The notes under the pieces: generated by a model | What the model was told of the DNA's origin: nothing | What the model saw: only the letters and a program-made list of their open reading frames with translations | The model's database searches: none | Assembly: GCA_012931725.1 (NCBI GenBank) | Contig: WHSA01000808.1 | Location: forward strand, 62,001 to 126,000 | Origin: Litsea cubeba | Lineage: Eukaryota; Streptophyta; Magnoliopsida; Laurales; Lauraceae | Direction of reading: 5' to 3' | DNA length: 64,000 nucleotides | Made by a program: the position numbers and the translations under genes | Shown: piece after piece, positions 34,094-43,999 of the stretch | Numbering within the stretch: the first letter of the stretch is position 1 | Layout of the letters: the number at the start of each line of letters is the position of its first letter

Positions 34094-34967
34094 TGTGTGG
34101 GGAGATTTCCAGAACTCCAGGATTACGCTAATCACAGCCATCAGATGAGACTAAGCATTCTCACGTGCCGTCCGCGTGCCACCCACGTGGCACCGGACTC
34201 ACCTCGGCTATTAGGCCAGGGGCCCCGGCCGAAGTCAAGCAGGTCCGGGCCGCTAGCGCCGAGCTCGGCTACCCCATGTGCCCGCCTCGGCTGAAAGCTC
34301 CACCTCGGCTGAAGGAGCCGGGACGAAAGCCGAAGCAAGAAAGAGCCTCCACTCGTGCCCCTCATCCCCCACGTCATCAGGCACGTGGAGGAGTAGGGGC
34401 ACGAGCTAGTGAGACAGATGCGACATCCAGCCGTTCACAATCTTCGCCAAATCACTGACAGGGCGGCATCCAGCGGCTGAAGCCACATCAGGGCAAGGCC
34501 CGAGGGCGGATCCGATGGTACCCCTCCAACACGATCTGGCCCAACATGACGCGCAATTAATGCGATGTGGGCTGATCCGACTGGCATTAAATGCAAAGTG
34601 GGCTGGAATGGACCGCATTTATTACTTTGTGGGCTGATCATGACTTCCCAGTCGAATCATGGGACCCACACCAAGATATCCTCCAAAGATACGACCCAAG
34701 CCTCTATAAATAGAGCTTCATACCACAAGCAAGGTACGCACAATTCAACCCAAAGAGCCGTTACTCTACCTCTCTTCTTCCTCTCCTTCCATTGCTCCAG
34801 TTCACTCACTGACTTTGGCATCAGAGAGCCTTGTGCCGCCCAGGCCAGGGTCCTCTGACCGTTTGCTCTTCTCTTTCAGGCTTTCGGATGGTACCTAATC
34901 TCCATCACCATGGATAAGTCCTCTAAGGCACCCCAGTTATTGTGGGTCATTATTTTCTGCACCTACA
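34094..34967 (+). repeat. 5' LTR of Tat element 1
   Basis: It runs from TGTGTGGGGAGATTTCC to CTGCACCTACA (874 bp). Its start is repeated at 43310. It is rich in CTCGGCTGAAAG/CCTCGGCT words. The TATA box TATAAATA is at 34705-34712 inside CCTCTATAAATAGAG. Confidence 0.9.
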
Positions 34968-34969
34968 AT

Positions 34970-34987
34970 TGGCGCCGTCTGTGGGAA
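34970..34987 (+). other. tRNA primer-binding site of Tat element 1
   Basis: TGGCGCCGTCTGTGGG lies 2 bp after the LTR end. A TGGCGCC-type primer site is the usual one for Tat/Athila-related gypsy elements. Confidence 0.8.
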
Positions 34988-35031
34988 AGTAATATCCCAA
35001 CCTTCCCAACCTCTTCAATCTCCTAGAAATC

Positions 35032-36017
35032 ATGCCTCCGAAAGCTAGGAAGGGCGGAGAATCTTCGAGAGCAGCGCTCGAGCAGCCAGCACCGTCGACG
35101 GACGTCCCTCCTCAGGGGCGGTCCCGAATGGTGCATGGCACATCTGCAGGCGAGGGCCGCTTAGGCTCGCAGCTCTATGTCGAGGTCCCCCTCCAAGAGG
35201 GACTCGAGGCCTCGCTCTCAGCAGACGAGGTCACGCCACCCCGACGCGACGAGCGTCGGCATGTGCGTCCTCGCAAAGATAAAGCCGTTGCCGTGGAAGA
35301 GACGCGTCGAGTTCAACCTCCTGCCGCCGGAGGAGACGTCGCAGCTCAAAATGCTCTCCTCCAGAAGCAGGAGCGGTTAATCCGCGAGCTCCAGCAGCAA
35401 CTGAGAGCAGCGCAAACTGCCTCGTTGAGGCATGTCTCTAATCCTTAGGGACAGAGGAGGGACGCCCCGAGCAAGGCAGCCCAGCCTCCTCGTGAGGATC
35501 TGAGAAACCATCTGGACCACAAGCGAGGCCAGATCCATGACGAAGGCTCAAGCAACAGCCGAAGTCATCATAGTCGCGATGGCCGAACCCATAGCCATCG
35601 CAGCCCGAACCACTCCAAGCGAAAGCCAAGAGCGCGGACACCAGAAAAGGATGACGAGCAGGAGCGATTCGACAAACGCGTCAGGTTGGCTCTTCAGCGC
35701 AACCTGGATGTGTGGGACCAGAAGTAAATCTGTGGCCATACTGATCTGGGGGCCTCACCCTTCACGAGAGACATCGAGCGCACCCCCTTGCCCAAAAAGT
35801 TCTCTGTCCCGCGGTTCGTCCCCTACGACGGACTGTCCGATCCATCCACTCACCTCCGTCACTTCTCCCAGAAGATGTCCATCTAGGGAAACGAGGGCCA
35901 CCTCAACTGCAAGATCTTCTCCTCCAGTTTGGGTGACCTCCCTCTGAAGTGGTTCTGTGCCCTCCCAGAGAAGTCGATTTCGAGTTGGAAGGAGCTCCAG
36001 CTCTCCTTCTTAAAGAA
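35032..36017 (+). pseudogene. gag N-terminal part of Tat element 1, truncated with nonsense codons
   Basis: It starts MPPKARKGGESSRAALEQ 65 bp after the LTR. The frame is stopped by TAG at 35446, TAA at about 35726 and TAG at about 35884; the relative at 54938 has Gln and Trp at the last two. The capsid-type segment FSVPRFVPYDGLSDP, then HLRHFSQKMSI and KSISSWKELQLSFLKK, is recognisable. The gene ends inside the gag domain at about 36017, where a deletion joins it to the RT connection. The region from 35200 to 35445 contains a Gln-rich coiled-coil-like stretch (LIRELQQQLRAAQ). Confidence 0.85.
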
Positions 36018-38396
36018 GTCCAGAAGCTCACAGGAATGGCTGCAGCACTCAATCGCTTCATTAGCCGGTCATCAGATAAGTGCAGGCCTTTCTTTCAGCC
36101 TCTAAAGAAAATTTTAAAATTCCAGTGGATTCCTGAGTGTGACCAGGCGTTGGCCGCGCTCAAAACCTATTTGATGTCACCACCCTTACTCTCCACCCCA
36201 ACTCGGGGGGAGGTTTTGTATTTATATCTCGCGGTCTCGGATCACGCAGTAAGCTCCGTCCTCATCAGGGAGGACGAGGGAGTTCAAAAACCAATTTATT
36301 ACACGAGCAAGACCATGCTCGATGCCGAGACCAGGTACCTTCTATTAGAGAAGCTCGCGTTGGCCCTCGCCAGTGCCTCCCGCAAGCTCTCCCATTATTT
36401 CCAATCCCACACCATTGTAGTAATCACGGAGCATCCACTCCGTTCAATATTCAAAAAGGCTGACTTTTCAGGGCGAATATCAAAGTGGGCAGTCGAACTG
36501 GGGCAATATGATATACAGTACCGTCCCCGAACTGCGATCAAAGCCCAGACTCTAGCAGACTTCATCGTCGAATTTGTCTCGCCCAACCCGGCTCCGACCC
36601 AGCTCGGCACAGCACTGGGGGGCACAGGGCACGAGCCAGAAGTGACCGAGGGCGAACAGTCTCCCGCCTTGGCATGGAAGATCTTTGTCGACGGATCCTC
36701 CACCTCCAAGAGAGCTGGCGCCGGCATAGTCCTCCAATCGCCAGAGGGTCTAGTCATAGAGCAGGCTTTCACCCTGGACTTCAAAGCAACGAACAATGAG
36801 GCAGAGTATGAAGCACTGATAGCAGGGTTGAACAGCGCCCAAATCCTCGGAGCCCAGCACCTGGTGATCTTCAGCGATTCTCAACTGGTAACCAGCCAGC
36901 TCGCTGGAGATTACCAGGCCAGGGACGACAGGATGGCGGCCTACTTAGCCTTTGCGAAAAAACTGCTGTCTCATTTTCAAAAAGCCGAAGTCAGACGGGT
37001 ATCCCGAGACACCAACACGCACGCAGATGCGCTTGCAAACCTGGCCTCCGCCGTCGAAGCAGGGAAGAAAAGGACTGTCGAGGTCGGGTCGATATCAAGA
37101 TCAAGCCTAGAGCTCCACTTACCTCGACTAGTTCTCTGTGCTGATCTCAGCCCGAGCTGGATGGATCCAATCGTCGCCTACTTGAAGGACGACCAGCTCC
37201 CCGAGGACAAGACTGAAGCCCACCGAATCAGACTCAAGGTAGCTCGATTCTGGCTCTCTCCCGAAGGCAAACTCTACAGGAAATCCTTCACAGGTCCATA
37301 CCTCCAATGCGTCCACCCGAGCAAGGTGGACGACTTCCTGTATAAGATCCACGAAGGAATCTGCGACAGTCACATAGGAGGTCGATCACTGGCCTACAGA
37401 GCAATAAGCCAGGGTTACTGGTGGCCCTACATGCAGAAGGACGTGCAGGTGTACGCCAGGAAATGCGAGAAGTGCCAGAAGTTCTCCCACTCTCTCCATC
37501 AGCCAGCGCAAGATCTGAGTCCCCTCTCTAGTCCATGGCCCTTCGCTCAATGGGACCTGGACATTGTGGGGCCTCTCCACCGAGCTCCAGGGAACAAGAG
37601 ATGGCTGATAGTCGCTACAGACTACTTCACAAAATGGATAGAAGCTGAACCGCTGTCCTCCATCACGGACAGGGACTCCAGGAACTTCGTTTGGAAAAAC
37701 ATCCTAACTAGGTTCGGCATCCCCAGGACCCTGATTTCGGACAACGGGACCCAGTTCGACTCCAAGTCCTTCAAAGACTTCTGCCAAGAACACGGTATCA
37801 GAAACCATTACTCCACTCCGGCATATCCATGGAGTAATGGCCAGGCCGAAATCTCTAACAAAGTGATCCTGGACGGCCTGAAGAAGCGACTGGACAAGGT
37901 AAAGGGAAGATGGGTAGAAGAGCTTCCGAGCGTGCTATGGGCATACAGAACAACTCCAAGGAGGTCCACCTCGGCGACACCTTTCTCTCTGGCCTACGGG
38001 ATGGAGGCGGTCATTCCTTTAGAAATCGGCCTTCCCACCCTGAGGACAGAGCTGGTCGACCAAGGCCGAAATGAGACGAACCTGGCAATGGAGCTGGAGC
38101 TGGCAGACGAGCGCCGAGAAGCAGCAGCCCTGCGACTGACCGACTATCAGCAGCGGCTGGCCAGGGCATACAATCAAAATGTCAGAGAAAGAAGTTTCTC
38201 CGTGGGAGAGCTGGTGCTAAAAAAGACCCTGCCAGCCGACAAAGAACCAAACGAAGGGAAGCTGGCCCCGAACTGGCATGGCCCGTTCAGGGTAGTCTCA
38301 CTGGCAGGAAGATCAGCCTACAAGCTCGAGGACTTAGAGGGCAAGCCACTGCCGAGGCCGTGGAATGCATCCCACTTAAAGAAGTTCTATTTCTAA
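36018..38396 (+). CDS. RNase H, second RNase H and integrase ORF of Tat element 1
   Basis: A single uninterrupted frame (open from 35949, but the first ~24 codons read gag out of frame) of about 790 codons. Domain order: RT connection (GMAAALNRFISRSSDKCRPF), gypsy RNase H ending TLADFIVEF, the Tat-specific second RNase H with all acidic residues (FVDGSS, NNEAEYEAL, FSDSQLV, HADALANLA), then integrase with its zinc-binding region (CEKCQKF), DIVGP, SDNGTQF and NGQAEISNK, so the DDE triad is intact, and a C-terminal domain ending HLKKFYF. Protease and RT are absent, so it cannot replicate alone, but the integrase is complete in sequence. Whether it is translated is unknown, since no in-frame start near the junction is evident. 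Confidence 0.9.
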   Translation, partial: VQKLTGMAAALNRFISRSSDKCRPFFQPLKKILKFQWIPECDQALAALKTYLMSPPLLSTPTRGEVLYLYLAVSDHAVSSVLIREDEGVQKPIYYTSKTMLDAETRYLLLEKLALALASASRKLSHYFQSHTIVVITEHPLRSIFKKADFSGRISKWAVELGQYDIQYRPRTAIKAQTLADFIVEFVSPNPAPTQLGTALGGTGHEPEVTEGEQSPALAWKIFVDGSSTSKRAGAGIVLQSPEGLVIEQAFTLDFKATNNEAEYEALIAGLNSAQILGAQHLVIFSDSQLVTSQLAGDYQARDDRMAAYLAFAKKLLSHFQKAEVRRVSRDTNTHADALANLASAVEAGKKRTVEVGSISRSSLELHLPRLVLCADLSPSWMDPIVAYLKDDQLPEDKTEAHRIRLKVARFWLSPEGKLYRKSFTGPYLQCVHPSKVDDFLYKIHEGICDSHIGGRSLAYRAISQGYWWPYMQKDVQVYARKCEKCQKFSHSLHQPAQDLSPLSSPWPFAQWDLDIVGPLHRAPGNKRWLIVATDYFTKWIEAEPLSSITDRDSRNFVWKNILTRFGIPRTLISDNGTQFDSKSFKDFCQEHGIRNHYSTPAYPWSNGQAEISNKVILDGLKKRLDKVKGRWVEELPSVLWAYRTTPRRSTSATPFSLAYGMEAVIPLEIGLPTLRTELVDQGRNETNLAMELELADERREAAALRLTDYQQRLARAYNQNVRERSFSVGELVLKKTLPADKEPNEGKLAPNWHGPFRVVSLAGRSAYKLEDLEGKPLPRPWNASHLKKFYF

Positions 38397-38471
38397 AGAT
38401 GTAATGAATCTCAGAATCAATGAAAGCAGCTTTCGCCCTGTCATCAATCTGTCATCTCTTTTTGATTGACT

Positions 38472-38910
38472 CCGGCAGCTCTGGGTCTACCGCCCTGGAA
38501 AAGGCTTCGAGCTCGGATGCTCAGTCGTTTCCTAAAGCCCCGGGTCCACCGCCTTGGACAAGGCTTCAAGTTCATACACTCAGTCGTTTCCTAAAGCTCC
38601 GGGTCTACCGCCCTGGAAAAGGCTTCGAGTTCATACACTAAGTCGTTTCCTAAAGCCCCAGGTCTACCGCCCTGGAAAAGGCTTCGAGTTCATACACTCA
38701 GTCGTTTCCTAAAGCTCCGGGTCTACCGCCCTAGAAAAGGCTTCGAGTTCATACACTCAGTCGTTTCCTAAAGCTCCGGGTCTACCGCCCTGGAAAAGGC
38801 TTCGAGTTCATACACTCAGTCATTTCCTAAAGCCTTGGGTCTACCGCCCTGGAAAAGGCTTCGAGTTTGAACACTCAGTCGTTTCCTAAAGTCCGGGTTT
38901 ATACACCCCT
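38472..38910 (+). repeat. 59-bp tandem array in the 3' region of Tat element 1
   Basis: About seven and a half units, with the core GGGTCTACCGCCCTGGAAAA and TTTCCTAAAG, start at 38483 and recur every 59 bp exactly (38542, 38601, 38660, 38719, 38778, 38837). The last partial unit at 38894 has changed to GGGTTTATACACCC, which resembles the units of the relative at 60205. Confidence 0.93.
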
Positions 38911-38929
38911 CAAAGACCGTTGCCGAACT

Positions 38930-39023
38930 CATGCTCACACAGCCGAGACCAGCGGGATTCTGGATCCACTTCGGCGCATGCTCACACAGCCGAGACCAGC
39001 GGGATTCTGGATCCACTTCGGCG
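38930..39023 (+). repeat. perfect 47-bp tandem duplication
   Basis: Copies at 38930-38976 and 38977-39023 begin CATGCTCACACAGCCGAGAC and appear identical. They lie immediately after the 59-bp array. Confidence 0.9.
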
Positions 39024-39558
39024 CAAGGCAGTTCGTCTCGGCCAATGCTAGCCATTTCGGCCAAGGTCAGTTTTTAAGAAAGAAAGAGCAGTGCAAGCAC
39101 TGAAGTGCAAAAAAGCAGCACAGAAATACAAGTGTTACACAACAGTGCGAAGAAAGTAAAAAGAATACAAAAGCACTGCACACAGATTGAGTGATCACAA
39201 AACTCTTCCTTTTTATTCATTGTAATTACTTCATTACAAGGGTTACAGAAAAGAAAGCAAAATACAGAAAGGAGGCTCGCAGTCCTCTAAAAATAGAAAA
39301 AGAAACAAAGACTGGGAGGCTCTGATCTTCACCGACTCTTCAGGCTGCAGGCTCGAAGACTCCGGTTCGTTGCCTGGAGGTTCTGAGGGATCCTGAATTT
39401 CAGCGAGCTCTACAATACGCTTTGGTTGGTCAGACCAAAGCGTTGCAGAGCCCCTCCAGTTCGGAGGCCCTGGACCTCGCTGAGCTCTTCAACACCCTCC
39501 GGTCAGTGAGACCAAAATTTGAAGAGCCCCCAGGTCCAGCGGGGCCTCAATCCCACCC
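39024..39558. other. spacer between repeat array and antisense genes
   Basis: A-rich segment 39070-39300, then GC-richer DNA with a hairpin-like CGCTTTGGTTGGTCAGACCAAAGCG at about 39419-39443. No gene is assigned. Confidence 0.5.
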
Positions 39559-39934
39559 TCAGCTCCGCGGTCCTGATATACCGCAGGGGGCTCGCAGGGA
39601 GCGCGTTGTCACCCAGGACCCTGCAGGACCGCCAGACGCAGAGGGCGCCACCATCCCACAGTTGCAGAAGACTCCCCTGCAACCGGACCAGGGACGGTTG
39701 GCCATGAACCCGCGTTCAGAGAGCGCATGGTCCACAGGGAATTCCTTCAGAGAGTGCGCAGACCACGATGGGCCTCCCCCCTCGGAGAGAGCCATCCTCA
39801 GGCACAGGGGTTCCCCCCGGATCGAATGTTTCCGAAGGTCTGCTGAACATGGCTCCTACATCTATGTGAATTAAGCTATCCTAATTCCTTTTCTTTTCCT
39901 CTCCCATGGCGAGCCTACCACCTCTACTTATAGG
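39559..39934 (-). other. possible second antisense ORF with a TATA-like box
   Basis: On the minus strand a 78-codon frame starts ATG at 39795 (MALSEGGGPSW) and stops at 39559. A TATA-like CTATAAGTAG lies upstream at 39924-39933. There is no recognisable domain. It could be a remnant of a second antisense transcript or chance. Confidence 0.25.
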
Positions 39935-40348
39935 AAGAAGAAGGGCTCAGTCTCCGAAGGAAGTTATGGGGCGAAGTCTCGCACGCGTTACAAGGGACGC
40001 ACGTCTTCCTGTCTGTTGACCAGCGATCCCTATGGCGCCACGTGGAGACGTTCACCCGTTTCCCTCATCGACCGTATCACCATGCTTACTGCTATTTATG
40101 GTTTCCGAAATACGGAGAATCGGCACAGATAGCTATGAAGACCGTTCGACTCTCTCTCTAGGGTCACGCATCACATTAAAGGCATTCAATATCACACCCA
40201 GAAACGAAAGAGAGAAAAATGCAGAGAAAATGCACAAGTAAAGAAGCCCCCATTTTTCATTAAAAGCAAAGAGTACTACAGGCCCGAAAGCTATTTACAA
40301 GAAAAGAAAGGTAAGGCTATTGCGGCTTCGGCGACTCCACCAGGTCTA

Positions 40349-42798
40349 TCACCATGTCTGATGGACCAGCAGCGTCGGCCGCGACCGTAACCTTGCTTGG
40401 AGTGTCGCCGGAAGAAGAGGCTTTGACCGGTACCTCACCCGAAGCGGGTCAGAAGAGGCCTCGCCTTGAGGCGCGGCCGAAGCATCGCTGGCAACCGGGG
40501 CGTCGCTCGGGGTCGGGGCAGCTGGAGCGGCATCCGGAGCGGGAACGACTGCAGGGGCCTCGACTGGGGCGCTTTCGGCCAAAGGAGTGGGGCTCGTCTC
40601 AGGAGCCGGGTCCGAATACTTCGGCAAGTCCCGATAGACAGGGTGGTCTTCAAGAACCCCTGTACGCCTCAGGGCGGCCAAGCATCCTTCCTCGAACAGA
40701 ATGGAGGTGATCTCCTCCACCTACTTCTCATACAGCTCTGTGGCATGGTCCACCCCATTCTGGAAAGCGGATTGGGCCTCGGACAGAAGAGAGACCTTCT
40801 CCTTTTCCAGCTCGGTGTTCACCGTCTTCAACTTCTCTATTTCAGCGCGCCCGGCCAGCACTTCCCCGCGCAACCTCGTCCCCTCGGCCGCCGATTCAGA
40901 CCTTGATCTGGCCAGCTCCGACTCCAGCTCGGCGGTCCTCTTGTTCTTCGCCCGGACCTCGCCTTTCAGCTGACTAGCTTTCGACGTGAGTTCGGCAACC
41001 TCAGCCAGAGCCGACGCCAACCGAGCAGTCTCTTCAGCACTGGCCTTCTTCAGCCCTTCCATTCCCTTCCTCAGCTCTTCTAGCTCCTTCCTCAGCCTTT
41101 CCCTCTCAGACTCCAGCTGAGTGACCCTCGCGGCGTTCCTGTCACTCCTCCCCACCACGGCCAGGAGCCTTTGCACATTCTGTAAAGGGAAAAAGTAGAT
41201 CAGACAGGAGCAGTCGAGCTAAACCACTTGAAGAAGAGCGCTGAAAACACTTACCAGAAGGTTAGCCTGGATCGCCGAGACCATCAGGCTTTCGTTATCG
41301 AACTTCTCGTGCATTTCCATGTCTCGCGGCAGAGCGCAGGCTTTGGCGAGAGCTCCGATGACGTCGGCGTTCCCCATCAGCCGGTCCTCGACGTTCAAAG
41401 GCTTACCGGGTTGCGTCTCCATCCTCGGTCTCCACGGCGCTGGGGCAGTTCGAGGTCCGGAAGCCGATCCGGACCCTTGCCCTACCGAGATGGTGAGCTC
41501 GCGGGCCGCCCCGCCGGTCGACTTGCTGGCCGGCGCATTCTTCTCAGCTGGAGCCTTGACTCCGGGGGCCCGCACAGGAGTTTTACCCTTCGGAGGCTGT
41601 TCAGCCCCCGAGTCCTTTTCCCCCGCCTTGGACTTCTTCTTGGGCGGGGACCCCTCCCTCGGGCGATCCGACGAGCGTTGCCGCACTCCCTCGCTCGGAG
41701 CAGGGGCAGGAGCAGAAGTGGCGCCATCGCCCCCGAGCCCGAAGCTGCGTGGGTACTGGCAGATGATGGCATCGCAGAAGAGGAAGACCTATGCCTGAAC
41801 TTGGCCGCCAGATCCTTAACAACTGGCGCCCTTGACCTTCCCTCCATACCTTATTCCCGATCGGACGAATAAGCGTCCACTATCTGCGTCAGGTTCGGTA
41901 ACTCTGAACTAGAGGTGGACGCCTTGGTGCCAGACGCAGCTCGGCTCGTAGTAGGATCGGTCAAAGGGATCCCGGCAGGCACGGCGACGGAGACGGTAGG
42001 ACGATCAGGATGCGCCTCGTCCTCCTCGGCTACTCCGGTTCTCCTATAGTGGCCACGGTACCTCGACGTATACCCGAGCAGCTTCCAAGCCGACCTGGTC
42101 TCGTGCCCCTTGTATCTTTCTACCTTATTGATGTCGTCGACGTTCCTCCTCCAGCCTTCACTCGCAGCTCGGCATCGCCTCGCGCCTGCCTCTGCACAAC
42201 AGACAATAAGAGTGTCAGCTCGGCATCATCGAGATAAAGCAAAGCAAGTAAGAGAAAAGAAGCGGTGTTTACTTGGGACAGTCCCGGGGCGACGAGGGAC
42301 CATCAACCTCCTGCTCTCGCCAGCGCCGAACTCCCAGTCACCCGACACACAGAAGAAAGTTTCCTCGGCATTCTTACTCGAATCCTCCAAGGCCAGGACG
42401 AAGCCTCTTCACTGCGGCTTCACCCGGAGATAGTATTTTCCTTCCCCAGCCTTGCAGATATCGTAGGTATCCTCGATATCATGGACACCCAAGTTGGTCC
42501 CCAAAATCTCATTCAGCTTCGCTGTGCCCATGATGACCTTATAGCCATTGGGCATCAGCTGGCACGGGGTAATAGACCAGGCACTAAAGCAAGCCCTAAG
42601 CAAGGGGTGCAGAGGGAATCTGACCCCGCCCTCGATCACGGAGATCAGAGGGAACGGCATCCAGCCGCAGGACCAGCGAAGCGTGGCATAATCGACGGAG
42701 TCCGCCGGCTTGAGGAGGACTCCCTCCGGAATGTTGAAAGCGGCCCTAAACCTGGCTATGCCCTCATCGGTATCTAACTCAAACCTAGGGGTGCCCAT
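40349..42798 (-). pseudogene. antisense three-exon gene of Tat element 1 (gypsy-associated 'Transposase_28'-like protein with coiled coil)
   Basis: The gene runs opposite to pol, between integrase and the 3' LTR. Exon 1 (42798-42273) starts MGTPRFELDTDEGIARF and holds GVRFPLHPLLRACFSAW followed by TPCQLMPNGYKVI, which matches the plant domain annotated as putative gypsy-type transposon (PF04195). Intron 1 is 42272-42192 (GTAAAC...TGTGCAG). Exon 2 (42191-41254) is Pro/Ser/Lys-rich. Intron 2 is 41253-41180 (GTAAGTG...TTTACAG). Exon 3 (41179-40349) encodes a coiled coil (ESERERLRKELEELRKG) and an Ala/Pro-rich tail. One TAG at 40718-40720 interrupts exon 3, after which the same frame stays open. 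Splice sites are read by eye. Such antisense ORFs are known in Tat elements; their function is not known. Confidence 0.72.
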
Positions 42799-43309
42799 GT
42801 CTAAAAAGGGTGACAGCGAAGTTAAACCCTAGAAGTCGCGAAACCCCAAGAAAAACCAGACAGAGGCGCGAAGCAACTTACAGAGACAAAGGGGCGAATC
42901 AAGAACAGATCCGGGCACGTCCTACGGTCGTCCTCGCTAGAGAGATCTCGAGCAGCAGAGCAGAAATCAAAGGTGAAAGGCAAGGGCGAAAATAAATCAG
43001 AAACAAGAAAGGAAGAAGATGACCCTATTTATGGAAAGGGAACCCTCGATTGAATACCGCTTTCGAATTCGAAAAGACGGACTTCGATGCCCGTGCCCGT
43101 CCCATCAATGGGACAACGCAATCAGTGAAGAGGCTACGCGTGTAGCCGTCGACTCACTTCCCAGGACAGACAGGGCAGAGCATTTATTGCTTCAGAAAAG
43201 TTGAAACGACACCGGGCAATGATCGCCGCATCCCCAGACGGATTTTCTAGCTTTCAACCACTAAAGGCTAGGACGCTTAAGAGGTCAAAAGCTAGGGGGC
43301 AATTGTGTG
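42799..43309 (-). promoter_or_regulatory. 5' region of the antisense gene, with TATA box, up to the 3' LTR
   Basis: CATAAATAGGG on the minus strand (43025-43032) lies about 230 bp upstream of the antisense ATG at 42798, well placed for a separate promoter. At the other end AAAGCTAGGGGGCAA at 43290-43306 is the polypurine-like tract just before the 3' LTR. No other gene is present. Confidence 0.55.
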
Positions 43310-43999
43310 GGGAGATTTCCAGAACTCCAGGATTACGCTAATCACAGCCATCAGATGAGACTAAGCATTCTCACGTGCCGTCCGCGTGCCACCCACGTGG
43401 CACCGGACTCACCTCGGCTATTAGGCGAGGGGCCCCGGCCGAAGTCAAGCAGGTCCGGGCCGCTAGCGCCGAGCTCGGCTACCCCATGTGCCCACCTCGG
43501 CTGAAAGCTCCACCTCGGCTGAAGGAGCCGGGACGAAAGCCGAAGTAAGAAAAAGCCTCCACTCGTGCCCCTCATCCCCCACGTCATCAGGCACGTGGAG
43601 GAGTAGGGGCACGAGCTAGTGAGACAGATGCAACATCCAGCCGTTCACAATCTTCGCCAAATCACTGACAGGGCGGCATCCAGCCGCTGAAGCCACATCA
43701 GGGCAAGGCCTGAGGGCGGATCCGATGGTACCACTACCGCCAAAGACGTCCAACACGATCTAGCCCAACATGACGCGCAATTAATGCAATGTGGGCTGAT
43801 CCGACTGGCATTAAATGCAAAGTGGGCTGGAATGGACCGCATTTATTACTTTGTGGGCTGATCATGACTTCAGTCGAATCATGGGACCCACACCAAGATA
43901 TCCTCCAAAGATACGACCCAAGCCTCTATAAATAGAGCTTCATACCACAAGCAAGGTACGCACAATTCAACCCAAAGAGCCGTTACTCTGCCTCTCTTC
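43310..43999 (+). repeat. 3' LTR of Tat element 1, first part
   Basis: Homologous to 34094-34779, with TATAAATA at 43927-43934. It ends at TCTTC, the target duplicated by the solo copia LTR, and resumes at 45817-45872. Its last ~134 bp are missing. Confidence 0.92.

Noticed and set aside
34097..34458. Small ORFs repeated at 34097 and 43307
   Set aside because: They lie inside the two LTR copies of Tat element 1 and are upstream of or across the TATA box; repetition reflects LTR identity, not a gene family.
40354..40973. Plus-strand ORFs over the antisense gene
   Set aside because: They are shadows of the GC-rich minus-strand exon 3 and show Arg/Gly/Ser-rich chance composition.
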